NCBI RefSeq assembly: GCF_020379485.1
Contig: NC_063436.1
Location: 22,380,423-22,444,422 of the forward strand
Source of the DNA: Brassica napus
Lineage: Eukaryota > Streptophyta > Magnoliopsida > Brassicales > Brassicaceae
Reading direction: 5' to 3'
DNA length: 64,000 bases
The position numbers were made by a program, and so were the translations under genes. This document shows positions 35,746 through 46,885 of the stretch, piece by piece; position 1 is the stretch's first letter; each line of letters opens with the position of its first letter. The notes beneath the pieces are model-generated. The model had not been told where the DNA came from and searched no databases. It worked only from the letters and a program-made list of their open reading frames with translations.

Positions 35746-36654
35746 ATTTTTTAAAAAAAATACTTATAGAAATAGTCACAACTTTTTATTTTTTAAAAGA
35801 TATTTATATGAATTTTTAGAAAAGACACAACCTTTCAACATTGAACTTTTTTGAAAAGACACAACTCTTTTTGATATCTTTTACAAAAAAAACACAACCT
35901 TTCAACATAAGTGGATTCACAACCTTTGGAATTAATTAGGATTGTTATTATTAGTAGATTAGTGTAGAGTTTTATTTGCTTTCCAATAAACTTCAACCAT
36001 TCATATATTTACATTTAAATTTATCTTTCAATTTTAAAGTAAAATACATTTATTTAAAATTAGATTATCATTTTTAATACATTCCGAAAAATAAGAACAT
36101 AAATTTTTTGTATACGTAATGAGTATTTTTTAAAAATATTAAGAATATGTGTCATTTACTTAGCTATATAATTTCACCATTTCAATCTATATATATTGTA
36201 CTTTTCAAGGTTTAGGCTCTGATTATTCACAACTCAAACTTTTTTTCGTTCTCATATTCAGTTTTGGATTGTTTTAGAACTATATTTTTATAATGATGAG
36301 TTCAAGAGTTTTTATGTGGTATTATTCTGTTTTGAATTAAATAATTTTAAAATGATATCAGTTTTATTTTAATCCTGTTCTAGATTAGAATAAAACAGTG
36401 ATGAACAAACATATTTCATTTTATAATAAATAATTAAAAAAAAACTAAGTAGCAAATAAATTTGAATCAGTAGTATTCTGAAATAATTTGTTTCAAGGCT
36501 CAAAATTAATTTGTTTGGCAAAATTCTTTTACAATTTCAATTTGTACATATTTTATTTTTGAATATTTAGATTATCAATCAAAATTTAAAACTAATAATA
36601 TTCTTACATTTATGTTTTAAGATTTATTTAACTATATTTTTTTGTAAAACTGCA

Positions 36655-37905
36655 AAAATAATTTTCTTTGAACTATAAAACTGAACAATGATGAAATCTA
36701 GGACGTACACCTAATCGAAAATTCACAAAGACTTGAGTGTTTTTTACAAGATTTCATGTAAAATTGAAAAATAATTAACTTTATTTGTAATATATTAGAA
36801 TATACTAGTATATTACGCGAAAAGTAATTGTAGGATGTTAATTTTCCATCTATTGCAGTATTTATAGATAATGCTCAATCACATTTGAGAACTTTCTTCA
36901 CCATTTTTCTGAAACACGTTCATCTTTTTCCATGCTCCAAAAATCTCTGTATATTTTTAATGGCTACATTATTTTTCTTCTATCATTTATAATCTTTTTT
37001 TACTATTTTTTGTCATTAACTTATACAGACTCATACTGACTCTGTAAACCAAAACGGAAGATTTTGATTCATATGAACGCCGAAATATGGTTGCTTTCTA
37101 ACACTGCGTGCTAGACTATCCGCCCTCAAATTTTGCGTCTTTGGTACATATATGATCTCTGATCTGAGAAAACCTTCCTTCAGGATCTTGATGTCCTCTA
37201 AATAACTTGCAAAAGTTGGTCACTCTTCTAGTTCCAAAACCATCTTCACCAATTGAGAACAATTCGTTGCAATTAAAATAGCAAATATATACGTAAGCTT
37301 TGAAGAGAAAAATATATTTGCAAAGAATGTAATACTAATTTTAACAAAAAATTCTTTTTAACATAAAAAAAAGAATGTAATACTAATTTTAAACTTTTTC
37401 TTAAATGTACTGGGGCAACACTTGAAACTTTTTGTAAGTATTTTTTTTGTTAATTAATTGTATTCACATTTCAACTTGACAAACTAATAATGATCTACTG
37501 TCGTTATTTTGGAGTATTTATGCAAACTCAAGGGTGGTTTTCTGATTTCTTATTTACAGCAAATGTAAATACTAATTTTAAAGTGTTTGCATTTTCTCCA
37601 TTTATAGCAAATAGATAATCGAATTTTCTTTAATATAAGTCACGAAACAGATATGAAATCAATTTATAGATAAGAGAAGTATAAAGTTCTTTGTTACCTT
37701 TGTTGCTGATAACTATGGTGGAGTTTGAGGAAGCTGTGAGAATACAGAAAAACATGATTTTTTTTAACTATAAAACTGCACAATGATGAAATCTAGGACG
37801 CACATAATCGAAAATTCACAGCGACTTGAGTTCTTTTTTTTTTAACAAGATTGCATGTAAAAGTGCAAAATAATTAATTTTATTTATAATATATTAGAAT
37901 ATAAT
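36655..37905. repeat. Pair of about 145-bp direct repeats
   Basis: 36660-36805 and 37761-37905 share AACTATAAAACTG(A/C)ACAATGATGAAATCTAGGAC and continue through TAATCGAAAATTCACA to TAATATATTAGAATATA. They enclose about 950 bp containing the RNase H fragment at 37031-37275. They are too diverged and too long for a target duplication, so they may be LTR-like ends or a segmental duplication. Confidence 0.7.
37031..37275 (-). pseudogene. LINE RNase H-like (RVT_3) fragment
   Basis: On the minus strand the frame reads ATNCSQLVKMVLELEE, then TGA where Trp is expected, PTFASYLEDIKILKEGF, IIYVPKTQNLRADSLARSVR and PFWFTESV followed by a stop. The P-K-x-x-N-x-x-A-D-x-L-A-R motif carries the last catalytic Asp of the RNase H-like domain found at the 3' end of many plant LINEs. 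The upstream domains are absent. Confidence 0.75.
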
Positions 37906-40900
37906 AATGACTGAACATGAATTTTAATTTCCAGAGATTATGAATAAGAAGACCTTCTGCGATCATCCATGGAAACATATACAAGCATTTTATTCATACC
38001 ATGATAATTTGGCCATAGAAAAATGAAGTTATCATGTGCTATTACTATTAGCTATAATGATTTATGAGGTGGGTCCAATCGCTTTTTCTTTGTTTCTTTC
38101 ACTGGTTCAAGATCAAATTTATGGGGAGTATTATTGTTCTTTGACCTTTCCTTTTTAAAGAGTCTTCTTTGACCCATCAAGATTCAAGAGGCGAATCTCT
38201 CACTTGCTAAGCTAAGATAGCATGAAAAATGAATAAAATATATAAAAGAGATATATAGTTCATATGTATGCATAGGCTAATTGGGGTGTTGCTTTGATGA
38301 TTGCAGGGAGGTACTTGACTTGAATAGAGGGGATTCTTCCCTTTATATTTTGGATTCTTCACAATCTAGTCTATTAGCTTTTCTTTTCATGTTATTTTAA
38401 AAACTCATCCAGATCTTCCTGGATATTCCCATGTCATTATGATTCTAACTTCGTATTCTCTTTATTAAAAACCACACAAGGAATTGGATTCTCATAGGGT
38501 TTCGATACTCAACCATACTACGACCATGACTGCCTGGTTCTAACTCAAAAAAAAAAAGAGACTAATGTCTTCCATAGTTAATGTATACAAATTCCCCAAG
38601 AATGTTTAAAAGAGGTAAAATACAAAACTTAAAACCTTTTTATATATACTAAGCAAGTCATCATTTTATATAAGAAAAAATACATGCGAAATATTCGAAA
38701 TAAATCCGCGAGTATGTGGTTAATGGTAGTTAACTATGACAGAAATTCTGCCACGTTTGTCTTCCAAAATCTGATTTTAACTTGGAATAATCTTGGATAA
38801 ATCTTTCTTTTATTTTATTTTTATCTTTCTTTTATTTGGTAAAATGAAAAAAGGAATCAACTCCTGCTTGCATTGTTTCATTCCACACAACTTCCTCTCT
38901 ATATACATATAAATTCAGTTTTCTAATTCCTTATAAATAGGACTGTGGATTAGTTATATTTATTGGTAAGGCTAGCTTACTCCTGAGAGCATGTTTTATT
39001 TCATAATTTTTCTATAGCTAAAATATAGATAATTTTTTCAAAAATGTATTTTCTATAACAAAATGCTATATTTTTTATTTGTAAAAAAAATTGACTTCTA
39101 TATTTTAAAAAAACATCCATCTAACATAAAATATATAATATTTATCTATTATATAAACAAAATTTGGAAAATAATTCAGATCTATTTCAAAGTTTCTGAA
39201 TTATACAAAAAAATAGAAGTGGATTTGAATATATTTCAAAGTTTCTCAAATCATTTGAGATGTTTTGAGATAAGTTGGACTCATATTTGTTACCAAATAA
39301 TTGTGTTGGCTTAGTCTTTAGGTTGCAACATGCACATCTGACAGTCCCAATATGATATCAGAGTTTGAATCATTTTAAATCATCTCCAATCTATTTTTAT
39401 ATTTTCTTAAAACTATATGTTTTTAAAATATAGATGGATCATGATATATGTCTCTATACTACAAGAATGTTATTTTAGAGAAAAATAAACAGATTCCTTG
39501 GAAATGCTATATATATATATATATTGCTATAAATCGAAACACATTATGGTTCACAACATATATAGCTAAAAGAATTTAATTTGACCAAAAAGAAAAGCTA
39601 AAACAATTTATGATATTCAATCGTTAAATCAACAATCGTCCGAACTTATCTGTCTGATAACTATGTGACATCTCACATGATACCAGGGACTGATCTTCTA
39701 TTATATATCTTATTTGTCAAATTGGGTACACTTTCCTACGACATCCTCAATTTCTCAAATACAAAAGCCCCCATAAAACTCATATTTATCACTTCAAATT
39801 TTTGGATCTCCGCCGGAAGTTTAATTGGAAACAAAAATGCTTTTAACTTAAATAAATTTTCATCACCAGTACATCACCATATTTATCTTAGTTGTTATCT
39901 TATTTGCAAGATATTTTTAACTTATTTGATTGATTTTTGTTTTGCAGTATTTCTTTTCTCAAGACTAACATAATTTATAAAAACGTAAAACATATAGAAT
40001 TTGATTATATATCTATCTTTAATTTTTTTGCATTTATAATATCATTATTGATGGATCTCAAGATTTATTTAGAAATAGAGTTTTGGGTACATGTATAAAA
40101 ATTTTCAGAAAACATATAGATTGATGATTATATATAAAAGTATACATATTTGATTGATAATGTGATTAAAATACAGCCATGGAATACATAAGATATTTAA
40201 GAACAAGAGAGTGCAAAGATATCGAGACTATAAATTTGTTATTCAAGAATTCAGATCTTTACTTCTTGTTCTTGGTTCTTCTTTTATATGTTTTCAAAAG
40301 TGAATTGTAACGGTAATGAATTTTGGCGAGGAACACATGTTATATGTCATCTTCAATTTTATTTCTGTTATCCTTTGGTTTGATTATTCAGCTCGACATG
40401 GATTATCTTCTAGTTCATAGGGACCCTAATAACCATTGTGAGCATGTTATCTTCTCAAAAGTCTTAGAAACACTAGACCGAATTCTTAAACCGGATTTGG
40501 AGTAGGATAAAACCCTCCTCCAACAACTATCATTGATCCATCTACCACCACTGTATATCTAACGGAAGCTCTTCTCCTACCATCTATCTACAAATGAAAC
40601 AAATTGAGACTCTGCATTCTAAAGAAATTAATGGAGAATTTTAGTTAAGGGCTTATTTGTTAAATAGACAAAAACAGTAAAATTAGATTTTGAAAAAAAG
40701 AATAGAGAGAGATCGGAAGAGAAAGTAGGAAAGAGGAAATTTTTTAGTTAGTTAGTAAATTTTGTTTTTTTACGTCTATTGGATGCAATTTCTCTTTAGT
40801 TAAAACATAATCATAGAAATCCATTGAATAGAGGACGATGACTACCAGAGTAGAGTCTAGCTATAGCTAAAGTTTTGAAGAAATCCAATAACCTGATCTT

Positions 40901-41414
40901 AGTCAGTTTTACTAACATAATCGTGGGATCATCATTAACCACATCAGGCTGTGCAGGTATCGAACGTGTGATGGCGATGTGGTGGAAGTAAAAGAACAAG
41001 GCCACGCGCGAATGAGCAGGGTCGCGTGAGATTCAGAGTTCTAGGGCATAGATACGGATAAAGACAGAGGTTTATAGCAGTAGCATTATATTGGAAGAGA
41101 ACAAATAAAAATCAAAAACTGAGCCTCGTGATCGGAGATTTTTTTGCAGTGATGACTGTACTCTCTCCCCCTTGTCACGTGGGCTAAATTTTGACCACCC
41201 TTCTTCAGTGACCTTCAACAAACATCACATCACTCTCTCCTCCTTCTATTTTTTTTTTGCATGGTTTAATTCTAGAGCTCTTAATTCTACTCCACATAAA
41301 CCGATAATTTCAAATCCTTCTTTACAAATTATAAACGTGTATAGATCTAGTAAATATTCGTGTGTGAGTGGCATAATATTAATTTCCTTAAATAGCAATA
41401 ACGTATTAACAAGA
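37906..41414. other. Upstream region of HAN, mostly unexplained
   Basis: No gene was recognised. Several 60-100 codon frames (39063, 39665, 40323, 41172 on plus; 41005 on minus) have no domain and no coding-like context. 38030-38200, 40640-40760 and 40930-41260 are less AT-rich than their surroundings and carry no obvious transposon ends, so they are the best places to look for conserved HAN regulatory sequence. A short (AT)n lies at 39509-39524. Confidence 0.4.
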
Positions 41415-42127
41415 GACTTATTCTTAGGTCCACCCCATAGGGTGAACCTCTAGGTTCACCAACCAATAGGATTCTTTTATTTTATATTCGATATCTTTTA
41501 AAAAAAGAAACAAAATATTGTCAAATTATATTATGTTTTTAAAATTAAAAAGTAAAAAAAAATAGTAATAATTACAAAAAAAAATATTTTACGTCGTCAG
41601 CATAACATTAAACCCTAAACCCTAAATTCTAATCCCTAAACCCTTAATCCTAAACCCTAAACCCTTGGATAAACTCTAAACTCTAGGATAAATCCAAAAC
41701 TCTAAATCAAAATCACTATACACTAAAACATTCAAACGTTTAGGGTTTTAGTGTTTTTTATTTAGAGTTTAGGATTTATCCAAGGGTTTAGGGTTTACCC
41801 AAGGGTTTAGGGTTTACCCAAGGGTTTAGGATTTATCCAAGGGTTTAGGATTTACCCAAGGGTTTAGGGTTTATCCAAGGGTTTAGGGTTTAGGATTTAC
41901 GGTTTAAGGATTAGGATTTAGGGTTTAGTATTTTGTTGAGAACATTAAAAATATTTTTTTTTTAATTTTTTTTTTCTGTAACTATTATCTTTTTTTATTT
42001 TAAAAACATAATATAATTTGAGAATATTTTGTTTCCTTTTTTAAAAAATATCGAATTTGAAATAATGAAATCCTATTGGTTGGTGAACCTAGAGGTTCAC
42101 CCTAGGGAGTGAACCCAAGAATTACTC
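41415..42127. mobile_element. Foldback Mutator-type MITE with telomere-like repeats
   Basis: A 9-bp duplication TTAACAAGA (41406-41414, 42128-42136) flanks 713 bp. The arms GACTTATTCTTAGGTCCACC and, reversed, GAGTAATTCTTGGGTTCACT continue as an inverted repeat of more than 200 bp, including AGGGTGAACCTCTAGGTTCA in both. Inside each arm is telomere-like DNA: TAAACCCTAAACCCTAAA at about 41611-41670 and, inverted, GGGTTTAGGGTTTA at 41745-41930. Long TIRs and the 9-bp duplication indicate the Mutator superfamily. It ends 1138 bp before the HAN start codon. Confidence 0.85.
41768..41890. repeat. 19-bp telomere-like tandem repeat
   Basis: Unit CCAAGGGTTTAGGGTTTAC (with GGATTTA and TTATC variants), about six copies. 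Each contains one or two TTTAGGG motifs, the plant telomere repeat and telo-box. Confidence 0.9.
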
Positions 42128-43112
42128 TTAACAAGAATTTGCAAGTGTGCTGGTCCAAAAGTTTTATGTTTTTCATCCGATTGACCCCACATATCATTTA
42201 TTAATAACATACTTAAACATTTCAATCTCTAGTTTTCGGAAGCACATAAATGAATGATTTCATTTTAGTAATATATTTCCAAATGTGTTCATCTTATATT
42301 TAGCATCTTTATCCGAAGTTTGGCATGGCATCCATCAACCAGCTGACCAATATTTTTTTTTACTCGATGGTTTCGATTACTTTACTTTCGTGTTTATTTA
42401 TTGTGTTTTGTTCAAACAAAGATAATATACATTGTTGCTTTTTTTTATATTATTACAACAGGAGAGTATCGAATAAAAAAATATAAATAATATGGAATTA
42501 AAGTTGATGAAGAAAAAGAAAACATCAATTCCTTAATGTCCAGGGTGAATTATCCAGCCATACTAGAACACCACTAGTTACTTTTGTGTTATATTTTTAA
42601 TAATGTTTGACGTCATGTCATCTTTGTATCTTATGATCTTTTTTTTGTAAAGGCTAATCCCTCCTTAAGGAATGTCAATTGTTTTTAAACCTGAATATAG
42701 CAAAAAAAACTAATTAACTCGAAATATGTCTATTTTGAGTCATTTAATTATCAACGCTCACATAGATTACATGTAGAGGAAGCATGTGCTATGTAAGTGG
42801 AAAATATAGATAGTGATTAAAATATAACTCGGCTATCTGAGAGTATGATTAATGGAGAACTTTTAAAATGAAGTTTTTAGTAGAATTTAAGAGTTGGTTC
42901 TTAATCTTTTTAGTTAGAAATTAACCGTTCTTATATTCGTTAAGAACCTCCCATTAATCATGCTCTGAATAACAAAAATTAAAAGCAAGTGAACCCCCTT
43001 AGAGTAAATGATTTATAGTAATATTACTTCGTAAGAAGCTAGTCCCTACATATTCTGTTGATTTTAATTATTCGTTTACTAAAGACCTGCATATACACCT
43101 CTAATTCTAAAA

Positions 43113-43122
43113 TTTATATATA
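43113..43122 (+). promoter_or_regulatory. Putative HAN TATA box
   Basis: TTTATATATA lies 153 bp before the start codon, followed by a pyrimidine-rich leader (TCCTCTTCTCC). Position fits a transcription start near 43145-43150. Prediction by motif only. Confidence 0.5.
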
Positions 43123-43240
43123 GGTGTGTGTCCTCTTCTCCGTTCTGCACTTCAACGAGAACTTACTACTTGGATTGATCTCTTCATATTTTCTTTAACT
43201 TCTTTTAGTTTACACTTAGGGTTTTCAAAGTTGGAGAGAG

Positions 43241-43257
43241 TGTGTGTGTGTGTGTGT
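43241..43257 (+). repeat. (TG)8 microsatellite in the HAN leader
   Basis: Eight TG units end 8 bp before the ATG at 43266, so length changes would alter the leader directly upstream of the start codon. Confidence 0.9.
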
Positions 43258-43265
43258 TGAGAGAG

Positions 43266-44448
43266 ATGATGCATACTCCGTACAATACTTCAACACAGGG
43301 GCAATATTGTCATTATTGCGCAATGTTCCACCACCACAGCCAAAGCTGCTGCTACAACAACAACAACAACTCAAACGCCGGCGTTTACGAGCAGAACGGC
43401 GAAGATTATTACTCTTCCTCCGTCGTTGACTGCACTCTATCTCTTGGCACTCCTTCCACACGTCTCTGCGAGGAGGATGAGAAACGCAAACGCACTACTT
43501 CCTATGGTCCTTCCTCTTGCATTTCCAACTTCTTGGACTTGATTCACACCAAAAACAACAACTCCAATACGAAGCCGTCTTTTGACTTCCCTTCTTTCTC
43601 CACTGGTAATCCCATCAAGCCAACACGCGGTTGCCCCAGCGGTAACGGCGGTGGCGACTCTCTCCTCGCCCGACGCTGTGCCAATTGTGACACCACTTCA
43701 ACTCCACTCTGGAGAAATGGTCCTAGAGGCCCTAAGGTAATTAATTTCCAATAATTCATTATAAAATACTACTTCTTGTTGATAATCAACATATAAAACT
43801 TGGTTATCTTTTATTTCTTCTCTTTAACCGATATTTTACTGTATATATAACTTCATATCGAAATAGCATTAAGTAAGGATTTTGATGGTTAGATAAGGTG
43901 ATTAATTTCCCACAAAAATTTATTTAAAATGAACTTTTTAAATTTCAAATGCAACCTCATATAAATTATAAAGAAAAAACAAATATTTTCAAATGAGACA
44001 TTTCATCCCCTTTTTGAAATATTTCCATTTTTTTTAATGATATTGATTGTTAAATGAAGTGGACGGTTTTTGGAATTTACAGTCCCTATGCAACGCATGC
44101 GGCATTCGTTTCAAGAAGGAAGAGAGAAGAACCACGACGGCTTCAGGGAATGCCGTCGTTGGAGCCTCACCTATAGCAGGCGATCCGTACGGACATCACA
44201 ACGCCAGCTACAACAATTACAACATTACCACTAGTCACAACAACAGTGGTACTTCGTGGGCTCAGCACACAACGCAGAGGGCTCCGTGCAACTATCCGGC
44301 AAACGAGATCAGGTTCATGGATGATTACAGCAGCACTGGAGCTGATAATAACGGTGACTCTGACGGTAGCCACGGCGGCGTTCCGTTTCTTTCGTGGAGG
44401 CTAAATGTGGCAGATAGGGCAAGTCTTGTCCATGACTTTACGAGATGA
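43266..44448 (+). CDS. HAN: HANABA TARANU-type GATA transcription factor (GATA18, At3g50870 orthologue)
   Basis: A GATA zinc-finger transcription factor that in Arabidopsis sets boundaries between meristem and organs and acts in embryo and flower development. Two exons, 43266-43736 and 44083-44448, join to 837 nt (278 residues); the 346-bp intron falls inside the zinc finger after GPRGPK. The finger is C-x2-C-x18-C-x2-C (Cys138, 141, 160, 163; CANCDTTSTPLWRNGPRGPK, then SLCNACG), the B-class plant type. The N-terminus QGQYCHYCAMFHHHSQSC is the HAN-specific motif, followed by an Asn run. The C-terminus VPFLSWRLNVADRASLVHDF is the conserved HAN tail. The start chosen is the first of two Met codons (MMHTPY), as in Arabidopsis; an earlier in-frame GTG reading is leader sequence. 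The gene looks intact. Both flanks hold transposons. Confidence 0.96.
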
Positions 44449-45557
44449 AAAAGAAAGAGAAATTGACGTTAGATTCTTAAAATATCCATGTAGTTTAATT
44501 ATTTGTTATGTCTAGGTTTCTTAAAAAACGAAGAAAATGTTTGAAAAAGAAGTGTATATCGCGAGACGATGTTGATGGTATTGATAGTGTGACGATGATC
44601 TAACTTATGGTTTATCTATTTTACACCATTCTCTATTGCAGATTGACGGATATAAACCTACTTATGGAAATTTATCTATCTCTTTAGTCCTTTTTATTGT
44701 ACGTTGGAATATATAAACCCTAATCTTTGTTTAACTCCAAACTGAATATTACATTCATGTAATCAATCATGATTCATGAGTGTTAGTACAAAAGTGATGT
44801 ACATGAAAGAAAACGCAGACCAAAAAATGTAGACATAGGATATAACTCTTTTAATGTATACAGTTTTGTGGTTAAAACGGAGAAGTTTCAGTTTCACCTG
44901 ACTCCCTGAATTTCACAACTGAGACTTTAATTATTATTGTGTTCATTTAATTGGTTGGAATAAGAAAATTAAATGAGAAAATAAAACATTGAGTGTCAGC
45001 TGAATGGTAGTGAAGATTGAAATCTGATCGTCGAATTAAGAGATTAGATTCTGATCGTACCAATGTGGGATGACTCGTGTCTGTGGTTCTGTTTGGATCA
45101 GAGCATTGTAGTGATTTAATGAACTTATTTTTGTCGTATTATGCTCTGTTCTCTCCTCCTTTATATTTTGACCGTCGTTTTGTCCTTTTCTAATTACATC
45201 ATCTTGACCTTTTGCTCGTGTCAATATGCGCTCAACAGAATATCTTCTTTCTTTTTATTATATAAGTTTTCCGATTTTACCGAACCGATTCTGCAACATT
45301 GTTTGTACTAATTCTACCAGCTTTTAATCTTACTCTGCACGATGACACAAAAATCTCACTATGATATTATATTTTTCTCTCTAGTCGTCGTCGACAGATA
45401 TTCAACTTTATTCAGCGTCCACCATGTGAAATGATATTTTACTTCTACGTGTGTGATCATAAACTTTTAAGTTATTGAAAGCCGTAACGATTTGGTTTTT
45501 ATTAGTCACGAGAATACTCTAAAAAGTGGACAGTAGAGTATGTAAGGGAATGGTTGC
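44449..45557. other. HAN 3' flank
   Basis: Contains the presumed HAN 3' UTR and moderately AT-rich intergenic DNA. No gene or element end was recognised. Confidence 0.45.
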
Positions 45558-45724
45558 CAGGGGCGGATGTAGGATGCTAATTAGTAGGGGGCACAATGAT
45601 TTTTTTCATTATGATTTAGTTTTAGGGTGGAAGCATTCAATAAACCCTATAGTATTTAGCAAAGAAAATTTCAAAACAGTTGGGGGCACGTGCCCCCGTA
45701 CCCGTTGTCTTGCGTCCGCCCCTG
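45558..45724. mobile_element. hAT-type MITE with a G-box palindrome
   Basis: Ends CAGGGGCGGATGTAGGA and, reversed, CAGGGGCGGACGCAAGA; exact 8-bp duplication ATGGTTGC (45550-45557, 45725-45732). 167 bp, non-coding. Near the right end is the perfect 16-bp palindrome GGGGGCACGTGCCCCC (45682-45697). Confidence 0.92.
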
Positions 45725-45769
45725 ATGGTTGCATATGAAGCGGAATAGAGAATCAAACAACTCAATACG

Positions 45770-46150
45770 TCATAGTATGCATATCAGATGCTCATCAGGG
45801 CTAGGCTGGATAATGCGTGATCATAATGGGAAGTCCATTGATGGTGGTATGAGGCAATTTCATGGAAGATTTACATCAGAAGAATCATAATGTTCGGCAC
45901 TGATCTGGACACTCCGGGCATCATGGTCTTTGGGCTATGATCTAGTTGAGTTCAAATGTGATAATTTTATTCTTAACTGGATATTTGACGGAGGTCCTAC
46001 CAACTTAAAACTGCAACACTATACATAGACAAAACTGAACCTCCTCGTATTCGAGTATAGTTATAGAATTGTAGAATACGAACAATGAAAGGCGATAATT
46101 TCACTATATCAGTGGTCTTTGATTCATACCTACTGCCGTTTTATGCATCA
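45770..46150 (+). pseudogene. LINE RNase H-like (RVT_3) fragment
   Basis: The plus strand reads AGWIMRDHNGKSIDGGMRQF-like text (from TGGATAATGCGTGATC at 45807), HGRFTSEES, a stop where Glu-Cys context is expected, CSALIWTLRASWSLGYDLVEF, KCDNFILNWIFDGGPTNLKL. This is the RVT_3 type of domain, with frame breaks. A short tail ATCAATAAAATAAAAAG follows near 46148. Upstream LINE domains are missing. Confidence 0.7.
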
Positions 46151-46885
46151 ATAAAATAAAAAGTTTTGGTTGGCAAAAAATAGTTTGTGTGATTGGGCTA
46201 AAATGTGCCCAATTAAGAATTTGATCGGGTTATCAGTTATCACTAACGACGAAACTAACATATTGCAATTTGCAACTGAACCGAAAAATGTATTATTGGG
46301 TTAATTAGGCGCCAATCGATATTATTGCATGAGGCCCAACTAAGTTTCGGGCTAAATGATAAATTTGTCGGTTTATAGATAATTGCTAATGACTAATATT
46401 GCCAATGTAATGAGGTTGACGATCATCACCGGACCAGTGACCGATTTTGCCATCTCCATGTCCTTCCATTAAAAACTTTAGGGTATTCCATTGATAAATT
46501 CTTAATATAAAATAATATTAATATTTAAATTTTAAGTATGACTATAAAAATTATGTTAGTATTCTAATTATGAATATCGAGTGTATTACATCATCCTATC
46601 CACAAAGATATATTTTTCATTTGTTCACACATAAAAAAAATTTAATTTGTATTATAAATACCTCATTTTCAATAAGAATAAACCAAAAACACTTCAATAA
46701 ACTCAATTTGTTAATTTACAATTTAGAATTACTAAATAATATAAATTAATAAAAACACAAATTAATATAATAAACACACAAAAAGTAATATACTCTGTAT
46801 TTAAACTTTTTCCAAAATATTTATCTGTGGGGAACGAAGATATCAATATTTTATAAGTACATTTTAAAATAAAGTAATGTACTAC
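46151..46885. other. AT-rich intergenic stretch
   Basis: No gene or element end was recognised. Short open frames only. Confidence 0.4.

Noticed and set aside
36805..36830. Helitron end at ATACTAGTATATTACGCG
   Set aside because: CTAG is present, but the GC-rich hairpin lies on the wrong side and does not pair.
41600..41940. Interstitial telomere from a chromosome fusion
   Set aside because: The repeats sit in inverted arms of a 713-bp element with TIRs and a 9-bp duplication, so they arrived by transposition.
43242..43265. Upstream GTG start for HAN giving an extra MCVCVLRE
   Set aside because: It translates the (TG)n leader repeat; the conserved HAN protein starts at MMHTPY.
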